Shown piece after piece: positions 1-10,492 of a stretch of DNA of 64,000 nucleotides (positions within the stretch are counted from its first letter, which is position 1; the number at the start of each line of letters is the position of its first letter). The stretch lies in contig VDMD01000044.1 of NCBI GenBank assembly GCA_007026445.1, positions 169,334 through 233,333 of the forward strand, written 5' to 3'. A program made the position numbers and the translations under genes. Source of the DNA: Schizophyllum amplum. Its lineage: Eukaryota; Basidiomycota; Agaricomycetes; Agaricales; Schizophyllaceae. The notes beneath the pieces were generated by a model, which was not told where the DNA came from, made no database searches, and was given only the letters and a program-made list of their open reading frames with translations.

Positions 1-3000
1 GAAGAGGCGAAGCCGACTGCGTCGAAGAGGCGAAGCCAACGGTCTTGAAGGGGCGAACCTGACGGCGGTCTTGATAAGCGAAGTCGACTGCGTCGTTGAG
101 GACGAAGCCGACTGCGTCGTCGGGGGGCGAAGCCAACCGCGATGTTGAAGGGGCGAAGTCGACTGCGGCTCTGTAGGACGAAGTCGCCTGCGTCGTTGAA
201 GGGCGAAGACGATCTTGAAGAGGCGAATCCGACAGCGGTGTCGAAGGGGCGAAGACGACGGCGGTCTTGAAGGGCGTAGACGGCAGCGTCGTCGAAGGGC
301 GAAGCCGACGACGTCGAGGCGAAGCCAACGGTCGTCGGGGGGCGAAGCCGACGGCGGTCTTGAAGAGGCGAAGACGACGGCGGCGACGTTGAAGGGGCGA
401 AGCCACGGCGGCGGTCTTGAAGAGGCGAACCTGACGGCGGTGTTGAGGCGAAGCCGACTGCGTCGTCCTGCGTCGTCGAGGGGCGAAGCCGACTGCGTCA
501 TCGAAGGGGCGAAGCCGACTGCGATGTTGAAGGGGCGAAGCCGACTGCGTCGTTGAGGCGAAGCCAACGGTCGTCGAAGGGGCGAAGACGGCGACTGCGT
601 CGTCGAGGCGAAGCCGACTTTGTTGTCGAAGGACGAAGACACCGATCTTGAAGGGGCGAAGCCAACGGTCTTGAAGGGGCGAAGCCGACGACGCTGGAGG
701 GGCGAAGCCAACGGTCGTCGGGGGGCGAAGCCGACTGCGTCGTCGGGCGAGAACGGCGGTCTTGGAGGCGAAGCCGACGGCTGTCTTGAAGAGGCGAAGC
801 CGACTGCGTCCCTGAAGAGGCGAAGCCGACTGCGCTGTCGGGCGAGAGGGGACGGCGACGCTTGAAGAGGCGAAGAGGGGACAGTGACGGTGAAGGGCGA
901 AGCCGACTGCGTCATCGGGGCGAAGCCGCCTGCGTCGTCGAGGCGAAGTCGACTGCGTCGTCGAAGGGGCGAAGTCGACTGCGTCGTCGGGGGGGCGAAG
1001 CCGACTGCGTCGTCGAAGGGCGACTGTGTCGTCGAGGGGCGAAGCCGACTGCGTCGTCAAAGGGCGAAGCCGCCTGCGTCGTCGAAGGGGCGCAGGACGG
1101 CTGTCTTGAAGGGCGAAGATGGCGACTGCGTCGTCGAAGGGGCGAAGTCGACTGCGTCGAAGAGGCGAAGCCGACTGCGATGTTGAAGGGACGAAGGACA
1201 GCGATCTTGAAGGGGCGAACCCGACTGCGTCGTCGAAGGGGCGAGGACGGTAGCGACGCGTAGGGCGAAGCCGACTGCGTCATCGGGCGAGAGGGGACTG
1301 CGTCGTCGAAGGGCGAAGCCAACTGTGTCGTCGAGGCGAAGCCGACTGCGATGTTGAAGAGGCGAAGCCGACTGCGTCCGTCGGGCGAAGTCGACTGCGT
1401 CGTCGGGGGGCGAACCTGACGGCGGTCTTGAGGGCGAAGCCGACGGCTGTCTTGAAGGACGAAGCCGACTGCGTCGTTGAGGCGAAGCCGACTGCGTCGT
1501 CGAGGCGAAGCCGACTGCGACGTCGAGGCGAAGCCGACGGCGACGCGTAGGGCGAAGCCGACGGTCGTCGGGGGGCGAAGCCGACGGCGTCGTCGAAGGG
1601 GCGAAGACGGCGGTCGTCGAAGGGCGAAGCCGACTGCGTCATCGGGCGAAGCCGACTGCGTCATCGGGGGGCGAAGTCGACGGCGTCGTCGAAGAGGCGA
1701 AGCCGACTGCGTCGTTGAGGACGAAGCCGACTGCGCTGTCGAAGGGCGAAGACGGCGGTGTCGAAGAGGCGAAGCCGCCTGCGTCGAAGAGGCGAAGCTG
1801 ACTGCGTCATCGGGGCGAGAGGGGACGGCGACGCTTGAAGAGGCGAAGCCGACTGCGACGCGTAGGGCAAAGACGGCGGTCTTGAAGTGGCGAAGTCGAC
1901 TGCGTCGTTGAAAGGGCGAAGCCGACGGTCGTTGAGGGGCGAAGCCGACTACGTCGTCGAAGGGGCGAAGCCAACGGCGTCATCGGGGCGAAGCCAACGG
2001 CGGTCTTGAAGGGCGAAGCCAACGGTCTTGAAGGGGCGAAGAGGGGACAGTGACGGTGAAGAGGCGAAGCTGACTGCGTCATCGGGGCGAGAGGGGACGG
2101 CGACGCTTGAAGAGGCGAAGTCGACGGCAATCTTGAAGGGCGAAGCCGACCACGTCATCGAAGGGGCGAAGCCGACTGCGTCGTTGAGGCGAGGACGGCT
2201 GTCTTGAAGAGGCGAAGCCGAGGGCTGTCTTGAAGGGGCGAAGAGGGGACAGTGTCGAAGGGCGAAGCCAACGGTCCTGAAGGGCGAAGCCGACTGCGTC
2301 ATCGAAGGGGCGAAGCCGCCTGCGTTGTCGGGCGAAGACGACGGCGGTGTCGAGGGGCGAGAGGGGACGGCGACGGTGAAGGGACGAGGGCGCCGGTCTT
2401 GAAGGCAGGCGAAGCCGACTGCGCTGTCGAAGGGGCGAAGCCGACTGCGGTCTTGAAGGGGCTAAGCCGACAGCGTTGTCGAAGGACGAAGCCGACCGCG
2501 GTCTTGAAGGGGCGAGGCCGACTGCGTCGTTGAGGCGAAGCCGACAGCGACGTCGAAGGGCGAAGCCGACTGCGTCGAAGGGGCGAAGCCGACCGCGTTG
2601 TCGAAGGGCGAAGCCGACGGCGGTGTTGAAGGGACGAAGCCGACAGCGACGTCGAAGGGCGAAGCCGACAGCAGCGAAGTTGAAGAAGACGGCGGTGTCG
2701 AAGAGGCGAAGCCGACTGCGATCTTGAAGGGCGAAGCCAACGGTCGTCGGGGGGCGAAGCCAACTGCGGTGTTGAAGGGGCGCAGGACGGTCTTGAAGAG
2801 GCGAGGACGGCGGTGTTGAAGAGGCGAAGCCAACGGTCGTCGAAGGGCGAAGCCAACGGTCTTGAAGGGCGAAGGACAGCGATGTTGAAGGGGCGAAGCC
2901 GACTGCGGCTTTGTAGGACGAAGACGGCAGCGAAGTTGAAGAAGACGGCTGTCTTGAAGGACTAAGCCGACGGCGGTCTTCAAGAGGCGCAGGACGGCTG

Positions 3001-3495
3001 TCCTGAAGGGGCGCAGGACGGCAGCGAAGTTGAGGACGAAGTCGACTGCGTCGTCGGGCGGAAGCCGACTGCGTCATCGAAGGGCGAGAGGGGACGGCGT
3101 CGTCGAAGGGGCGAGAAGGGACCGCGAGGTCGAAGAGGCGCAGGACGGCTGTCTTGAGGAGGCAAAGCCGGCGAGTTGGAAGGCGATGGGCGGCGGTCTT
3201 GATAAGCGAAGCCGACTGCTGTCTTGAAGGCAGGCGAAGCCGACCGCGTCATCGGGCGAGAGGGGACAGCGTTGTCGAAGGGGCGAAGACGGCCTTGAAG
3301 GCAGGCGAGGCCGACGACGTCGTCGAAGGGGCGAAGCCGACAGCGATCTTGAAGAGGCGAAGGGCGCCGATCTTGAAGGGGCGAAGCCGACGGCGGCGCT
3401 GAGAGGCGAAGACGGCGGTCTTGAAGGGCGAAGGGCGAGAATGGTCTTGAGGGGGTGAAGGGCGCCGGTCTTGAAGGGCGAGGGGACCGCAATAT
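1..3495. repeat. Degenerate CGA-rich minisatellite field
   Basis: The whole stretch is built from diverged copies of a unit of about 24-30 bp with core GGCGAAGCCGACTGCGTCG and variants (GACGGCGGTCTTGAAGG, AGAGGGGACGGCGACG). The spacing of the GGCGAAG cores is irregular. Long open frames occur on both strands only because TAA and TAG are rare in the unit; the proteins they would encode are arginine/serine/alanine monotony in several overlapping frames. I see no gene here. The array runs off the left edge of the window. Confidence 0.9.
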
Positions 3496-4374
3496 TGTAG
3501 GGGGCGTCCAACGTGATTCGAAGATGGCGTCCGAAGTGATTCGAAGATGGCGTCCGAAGTGATTCGAAGGTGGCGTCTAGGGGGGCGTCTGTGAGTCGAA
3601 GGGGGCGTCTTCTTCGGTGGTCCGGGGGCGGTGTGCGGGGGGTCGGGGGCGGCGTCTGTGAGTTGTGGGGCGCCTCGAAGCTTTGCGTTCGACGAGACGG
3701 ATCGAAGCTTCGTGTGAGACGGGTCGAAGCTTCGTGTTCGACGAGATGGGTCACTTCGCCGTTGTAATATCCCAGGACCACTCCCCGCATCGAATCTGCG
3801 TACTGCCCGCGTCGAATCCGAGACTATGTCGCATCGGACGACGGTGGGTTGGACGACAAGTGGTATGGCGCGTCTGACGATGTCGATGTTGGGTTATGGC
3901 GCGTCGGACGCAAGGCCGGGATCCGTGCTTGTGGGCCGGTGATGTTGAGCTCTGACCGAGGTCTTCGCGGGCTATCCCGAGGTCTTCGCGGGCTATCCCG
4001 AGGTCTTCGCGGGCTATCGCAAGGGTCAACGGGTGATCATGAGGATAAGAGCAGTATGACGCACCAAGCCCGCTCCCCTACTCTAGATCTCTCCCCGAAA
4101 CCCCAGCACGCACTCCAGTCAGCCCGCCGCGCCGTCTTCATCCGCTCGTTTTACGGTCTCGCGCCAAAGTGTTGAGTATCGAGCTCCCGTCGCGTCTGAG
4201 AGTTTGTCCAGAGCAAGAAGAAGCTGAGAGTCAAGAAGAAGCTGAGAGTCAAGAAGAAGCTGAGAGTCAAGAAGAAGCTGAGAGTCATGAGCGTCGATGA
4301 TAATGGCAAACCGGAAGGACAATGACATGGCCAAAGCCTACTGTCAATGACATGGCCAAAGGGGGAGAGCATTG
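3496..4374. repeat. Short tandem repeats without a gene
   Basis: At about 3505-3580 a GTGATTCGAAGATGGCGTC-type unit is repeated about four times and then decays into GGTCGAAGCTTCGTG copies up to about 3745. At 3957-4020 a 21-bp unit with core GAGGTCTTCGCGGGCTATC is present three times. At about 4208-4287 an 18-bp unit with core AAGAAGAAGCTGAGAGTC is present four times. No coding sequence is supported between these arrays. Confidence 0.75.
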
Positions 4375-6985
4375 CAGAGTGCGTCATCAAGTCACGTGAT
4401 ATCATGTTCGATTTCCTTTCAAGTTGAAGTTCACAATTAATGAACTTCAAGCTCGGGTTCGATTTCCTTCAAGTTCGGGTTCGCACACAGTAGAAGCTCG
4501 GGTTCGCAAGCAGTAGCGGCGCGGCGCGCCCGGGGAGGGGAGGGACGGCTGTCGCGTACCTGCATGGCATGTCGCACACCTGTATGGCATGTCGCGTACC
4601 TACATGGCATGTCGCGTACCTGTATGGCATGTCGCACACCTGCATTGCATGTCGCGTAAGTACCTGCACTGTGGCATGTCGCGTACCTGCATGGCACGAT
4701 AGTTGACCAAACCGTGAGAGAGAGAGAGGAGCTCACGCTCACCTGCGGGCCATCCAGTCGGCTCCTTCTCACCTGCGGGCCATCCAGTCGGCTCCTTCAA
4801 CGTCGATGGGACAGGATATATCGGACCGCAGCTTACATAGCGGGAAATTGAGCGTTCTGGGAGGTCCGATGGGCGGCAGAGAACTCCGACGGGCGGTTGG
4901 CCTGGCTCGCTCTCGAGCGCTGAATTACTGATACGCAGCAGCCGCGTTCTCTCGAGCTCGACGCATTTCCTCGAGCTCAACGCACGTGTCATCGGGCTCA
5001 ACAGATCCCGCAGGTCTGCCGGTGCTCGCTTTCGGAGGTTTGCCTCAGCAGACGTCGAGATGGCCTCAAGAGATTTTCATCGACGTGCACGAATTTGCCA
5101 CGCAGACATATGAGTTTGAATATCGGATAGGGTGAAGACATGATGGTAGAATAGAGTGAAGACACAGTGATCACATGTCGTGTACGTCAATCATCCTGGT
5201 AAAAGCGAGGTCACCGTCCGTCGTGCAGGGAGCGAGGTCACCGGCCGTCGTGCAGGGAGCGAGAGATGAGTCCACAACGCGATGTGGCATCGTGCGAAGG
5301 AAGGGCAGAGTCGTGCGAAGGGAGGGCATCGTGCGAAGGAAGGGTAGAGTCGTGCGAAGGAAGGGCATCGTGCGAAGGGAGGGCAGGAAGACGTGGATAT
5401 CTTACAACCAGACGCGGATATACTAAAGACAGACGCTGTGTCGAACGGATATGCATACGGCGAGGATGTATGAGGCGAGGATGCATACGGCGAGGATGTA
5501 TGAGGTGAGGATGCACGAGGCAAGGATGCATGAGACGAGGATGCATGAGACGAGGATGCATGAGACGAGGATGCACGAGGCGAGGATGCATGAGGCGAGG
5601 ATGAATGAGACGAGGATGTATGAGGCGAGGATAAGTACATGAGGCAAGGATGCACGAGACGAGGATGCATGGGGCGAGGAACGACGAGCGAGGCGAACAG
5701 CCGAATCCACGACGAGCGAGGTGAACAGCCGAATCCACGACGAGCGAGGTGAACAGCCGGATCCCCCGACGGGCGAAACAGACGAGTTCATGACGCACAA
5801 GCCGAAAGGTCAAACGCACGCACCACAGTCAAATCAATCGTCCCGTCGGCGGCGTAACGTATGGGTATACGCCGTAATGTATGGGTATACGCCATAATGT
5901 ATGGGTATACGTCGTAATGTATGGGTATACGCTCCCCTTGCTTGACCTGATGGAGCATCCGTCAGTAAGAGACATAACGAAGACCGAGTACGAGACATAG
6001 CGAAGACTGAACTACAAGACGTGAGGGTTTCGGACCAGTGGACGCAAGACCGAACTACAAGACGCAAGAGTTTCGGACGAGCGCGACAGAAGGTGGGGGT
6101 AAACGAATGCGATGAGGCGGGAGAGGGAACGAATGTAAGGACGCGGGAGAGGAAACGAGTGCGACGAGGCGGGAGAGGGAACGAGTGCGATGAGGCGGGA
6201 GAGGAAACGAATAGAGGAAACGACTGCGAAAAGACATGAGAGGAAACAAATGCGACGAGACATGAGGGAAAACAAATGCGAAAAGACATGAGGGGAAGCG
6301 GATGGCGCGACGTGAGGGCCCCGGACGAATGCGTCAAGGCACGAGGGTCAAAGGGCGATGACAACAAAGCGAACAACAGGACGCAAGCGCCTTGAACGAA
6401 CACGATGGGAGCTGAGGTACGCAACGAGACGTGAGGGACGCGAGGAGACGTGAGGGACGCGAGGAGACGTGAGGGACGCGAGGAGACGTGAGGGTAAAGC
6501 AATCGACAGGAAGTGAGGGCCACGATGGGAGGTGAGGGCCCGGACGAATGCCGGGACACAACGAGACGCGAGGGAATGAACGCAACAAGATGTAAGACGT
6601 GAGGGACGAGATGAGATGTGAGAGGAAATTGTGACATGAGGGTGAAGGAATACCACGAGACGCAAGGGAGAACAAGCACGACGAGGCACGACGGTAAATC
6701 TGGGATGCTACGCCAGATAAACCTCCACAGCGCCCCGGAAACGCACTCCGACTTCAGAAAAGTCCCCGACGCGCAGAGGGAGGGGGGTGACGAACCGCGC
6801 ACATCGCCGGCCTCGGACGCGATCCATCCCATCGACGACTTCCGTGCCACGTCCGTGGACTCTGTGTCGTACACCATCTGTCTCAACTCGTGTGGTGAAC
6901 CGTTCGAATGAACAAGGATGCGCGTCTGTTCGAATCGACTCGGAGGTGGTGGACAGGAGCAAGGTGGTGAACAAGAGCAAGCCGC
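4375..6985. repeat. Left arm of the 7.7 kb inverted repeat
   Basis: Read as its reverse complement, this arm matches 10493-12065 in order. Examples are GTGCGTCATCAAGTCACGTG at about 4380 against its complement near 12058, the CGTATCAGTA...CAGCGCTCGAGAGCGA block (about 4905-4940 against 11690-11730), the CAACAGATCCCGCAGG block (about 4995 against 11645), and the block near 5830 against 11150. Within the arm are minisatellites: a 20-bp unit (CATGTCGCGTACCTGCATGG type, about 4550-4700), a direct repeat at 4740-4800, a 16-bp GGCGAGGATGCATGA unit (about 5450-5660), a 28-bp unit (about 5690-5765), a 20-bp unit with GTATGGGTATACG (about 5850-5935), and GAGACGTGAGGGACGCGAG copies (about 6425-6495). 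Confidence 0.8.
6690..6985 (-). pseudogene. Truncated DUF7918 gene remnant
   Basis: The reverse strand carries the start of a DUF7918-like gene. Short in-frame pieces such as RFTTRVETDGV and, in the next frame, GWIASEAGD correspond to FTAWIEIDGV and GWIASEAGK of the intact-looking copy at 8904. The reading frame breaks between the two pieces. After the N-terminal part the sequence jumps directly to the block encoding GAVEVYLA, which in the other copy lies just 3' of the last recognised exon (about 10545). The centre and C-terminus of the gene have therefore been deleted. It lies head to head with the 8904 gene, on the other side of the central element. It is almost certainly non-functional. 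Confidence 0.65.
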
Positions 6986-7040
6986 AATGATACGATAAAG
7001 TCAGCACCAGAAGTTGACCAGAAGACAGAAGCGCGCGCCG

Positions 7041-8775
7041 CACTGTGGACCCAGCGTCGGGTTACGGTCACCATGCAGTCACCGTGCCACTACCCTATAA
7101 TTGGGTAATTGACACTATTCACCCAGCTATCGGGTGAGGGGAGGGTGAAGGGAGGGTGACTTTTGCACTGGGTGAATTTCACCTGAGTTCGGGCATTCAC
7201 TCGCCGCGGAGGTTATTGTCACTGCATGACTTCAGCGGGTCCGACCGGTGGGTGACTGTTGACACCTTCTACAGGTCGCTTTGACGGTCACGTAGACCAC
7301 ATCTACAAGTATATACATCACGTTCTATCCCTCTTTGTCACATAGTATGGGCTTGATTTATCTTGCCGGCACTGCGTCTATGTTCATCTTCGGCCACGTG
7401 CAATGGACTGCACAACAAAGAATAACAAAAAAATCGTGCTCGGCCGCGACTCAGATACTTATGTCGCACTGACGTCGAGATGCACACGATTGAAGTCAAC
7501 AACAAAGAACGAACGGGAACTGAACCGCGTCCTGTCACAGGACGTGATAGATCACGTGAGCTGACGTGGCGCCATCTGTAGTTCCGAAAACTCTAAGTCC
7601 GTCTTGCTGCTGTCCACCATCGCTCAACGTCAACGGCTCTGAGTCTCCGCCAGGCTGGACGTAGGAAGATGTGACCGCTTCGACCTCGCTTACTGAACTC
7701 TCCTCTGTCTATGGTCTCACAGCTTTGTCCAGCACCAACCCTCCTCGTTCCAGATTGGCGCGTACGCCGTATCGACACTTTGCCTCGCCAGCCCAAGACC
7801 ACGGACTACTCAGCCCGCGGGCAGCCCGTTGCCGGAGCTCATCAAGCAGGTCGACACGTACCAGCGAGGAGATCGTCAAGAAGGTCGTCGCTGCGGGCGA
7901 GTGTATGCCGCGTCGACGTCAGGCAGCGGCTTATTAGCGTCGGTGTCGACAGCTGACCACTCGGCCATACCAGCTTGATCTTGAAGGGTTCCCGATGTTG
8001 GTTTCTACGGCGCTGCTGAACGCGTCAGCTGTCATCGCCGTGCCAGCTCTCACTGCCGCAGCCCCGCGTTGGGTCGGCTGTCTCGAGTTCTCGAGGTACG
8101 TCGTCGTCAAAAGATAATGTATATTCACTCACTTGTTGCTTTCAGCGACCGTATAGCGCACTCAGGTACCCGTTCAGCCCCACCGCCAAACCTCCCGCTC
8201 GGCCACCCGATCTACCGGCTCTTCTCCCCGTCGAACCCTTAGCTGTACCCCCCATTCAGGCTACGGCTCTGTCCTCTGACGATGTTGCTCGACGTCATGC
8301 ACGACATCCACCGATGCCCAACGATCACGTTGCTAGCGGCGGACGCAGCGTCGACGGTGACCGCGACGAACTCGGCCAGGCCAGCCCCCGCTCTGGTGCA
8401 GGCCGCCGCTGAGGTTGTCTGTACATCTTAGGCCTGCAAGGAGTGCTAGAAGCAAGGCGGTTGATTCTAAAATAACCTTTCATGTGCTGCCTGTAATCAC
8501 CGTGTATATGGGTGACAATTGCCGTTAACCAAGTCATTCAGTGAAAACACACGGCGACGACGTTGGGTGAAAACGGACAAATGCCTGGTTTGAACTACCC
8601 TGTTCTCACCATGCCATTCACCCGTCTTTCACCCGCTACGTATTCAGTGGCATTCACCCAATAATTTGGTGGATGCCCGGTGGGACGGGTTATCCGAACT
8701 GAATTTTCAAGTGATTGTGACTGAGTATTCGGGTGGTTTTTTGGGTGAGTGTAACCCGGCTTCGGGTCCACAGTG
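7041..8775. mobile_element. Non-autonomous CACTA-like DNA transposon
   Basis: Left terminus 7041-7072 and right terminus 8743-8775 are inverted repeats of about 33 bp: both begin CACTGTGGACCC and share CGGGTTAC and TCACC further in. The flanking trinucleotide is CCG on both sides (7038-7040 and 8776-8778), which fits a 3-bp target duplication. The outer few hundred bases at each end (7041-7260 and 8500-8760) are crowded with GGGTGA/TCACCC motifs in both orientations, like the subterminal repeats of CACTA (CMC/EnSpm) elements. The interior of about 1.2 kb contains no frame I recognise as a transposase, so I call it non-autonomous. The superfamily assignment is inferred from termini only. It sits between the two DUF7918 copies at the centre of the large inverted repeat. 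Confidence 0.6.
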
Positions 8776-8903
8776 CCGCCGGTCCAGGCCGGTCCGTGAT
8801 TCGGAACCGCAATTCGCGTGTCGTCATGTGCCCGTGACTCGTGCGGCTTGCTCCTGACGTCCACAACTGTGACTCGAACGCAGACGCGCCTCCTCCTTTC
8901 GTT

Positions 8904-10492
8904 ATGAACTCCTTGGCTGTCGACCAGTTCACCGCTTGGATCGAGATAGACGGCGTTCCGGCCCCTGTATACGATGCAGCAACGGACGCGGCAGGGAAGT
9001 CAGCGACAGGATGGATCGCGTCCGAAGCAGGAAAGGGGCGTGGATGTTCTCGCCAGTATCTTCCTAGTCGGCTCACGCACTATGCAGTCCTTTACCGTGT
9101 GCTGGAGAGACATCTCGTGCGCATTTGACACGTCCGGCAAGGTCACCGTTGACGGCCATAAATGCGGGGCGACGCTCCACAGGGCGTCCGCCGGCCAACG
9201 CACCGTTCATCGCGGGGGCTTGCGTGTGTCCAAGACCTCCAGGCGCCCGTTCGTGTTCGCGCCCTTGACAACCACCGGTGCGCCCCCCTTGCGCTGTCAT
9301 GGAGCTCTGCTCACTTCAACTCTGCCCACCTCAACTCCAACTCTGCCAGACGACGATCGGTACCTCGACGCGTCCCTCAACGGCCTTGGCGACGTTTGTC
9401 TGAAGATATACCACGTGGATAACATTGTCAGGGCCCCATTCAAACCTGGGCGAGCCATGGATGCTCCCAAAGTCCACGAGCGCGCGAAAAAAGCGGCAGG
9501 CCATCACGTCCAGTGCGTCAATCAGAAATCTAGACAATTACGCACCGCGCCCCCTCCTGCAACGTCAACCTCCTGTATCGTCTTGATGATCCTCATCATT
9601 CCATAGACTCGGCACCCTGATCCGCGCTCACACACAACAACGAACCCAATCCAAGCACGTCGCCAAGGTTGCCGATTTCGTGTTCCGTTATCGGCCGTTG
9701 GGTGAGTTGAGCGCATGCGTAGTCGAAGGCGTCCAGTTTTCGCCGAGTTATCGCATGACATGTCGCTTTCCTGACATTGCATGACATGTCCCTTTCCTGA
9801 CAAAGCTTGACTGTCGCTTCCTTGATAACGCTTGACTGACGTTTGCCCAGCACGACTGCAGGCCGACGGTATCGCACCACTAGCCGAGGGCGCTGCACAG
9901 TCGAACGATGATGCGTTCGTCGAAGAGTCTGGAGACGCGGTCGACGAGTCTGGAGACGCGGTCAACGAGTCTGGAGACGCGGTCAACGAGTCAGGAGACG
10001 CGGTCAACGAGTCTGGAGATGCGGCACGGATACGGCAGCTAGAGGTGCTTTCCGCTTGTTGACTATGTCCTACGCGTCGTCTATTGTTCCGTTTCTGCGG
10101 GTGTCGTTCCCCGTGCCACACTTTGTGCGCTTTCCGTCGGCCGATCTTGCACCTCACGTCGAACTCATCCCGCACTTTCATGCCTACCAATCTTGCGTCC
10201 CCCGTCGACTACTTATCTCGCATTCCACATCGACTGAACTCTGACCTCGCCGACTGAACTCTGACCTGGCCAACAGGCTGAGCTCGCTGAGCTACGGGGG
10301 CGCCGCCGCGAGGGGAGATGCGTCAAACACGAAGGGCGAGGAGGAGGCGTAAAGCGTGAAGCGCGAGGAGGAGGCGTCAAGCGTGAAGCGCGAGGAGGAG
10401 GCGTCAAGCGGGAAGGGCGAGGAGGAGGCGACAAGTCCGAGGTGAAGCAGGAGGCGGATACGAGCATGGGTGAGGTGATTGATATGACGGAG
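8904..10492 (+). CDS. DUF7918 family protein, possibly frameshifted in exon 1/2
   Basis: The protein matches the Agaricomycete DUF7918 family, whose biochemical role is unknown. Recognisable blocks in order are FTAWIEIDGVPAP, GWIASEAGK, FTVCWRDISC, GKVTVDGHKCG, RRPFVFAPL, DDDRYLDASLNGLGDV, KVHERAKKAAGHH, FVFRYRPLARLQADGIAP, and a basic tail ending GEVIDMTE. Exons I can close are: about 9085-9277, 9350-9512, 9607-9701, 9851-10044 and 10277-10492. Introns 9278-9349, 9513-9606, 9702-9850 and 10045-10276 have GT-AG ends and keep frame. The first exon starts at the ATG at 8904. It changes frame between about 9036 and 9085 and no intron of suitable length fits, so a one-base indel is likely. Exon 9851-10044 holds five copies of the heptad ESGDAVN (21 bp). 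The last recognised exon holds four near copies of VKREARGGG. The 3' end is unresolved beyond 10492. Confidence 0.7.

Noticed and set aside
912..3790. Long reverse-strand frames (up to 332 codons) in the left minisatellite field
   Set aside because: Pure low-complexity Ser/Arg/Pro translation of a diverged minisatellite; no start context, domain or frame preference.
6834..6886. Reading the 350-codon reverse frame 5834-6886 as a gene
   Set aside because: Only the first ~20 codons resemble DUF7918; the remainder is repeat-derived Ser/Leu/Pro and the homologous frame in the other arm differs.
7671..7956. Small forward frames inside the CACTG-terminated element as a transposase
   Set aside because: Under 90 codons each, no DDE/D-like spacing or zinc finger; the element is taken as non-autonomous.
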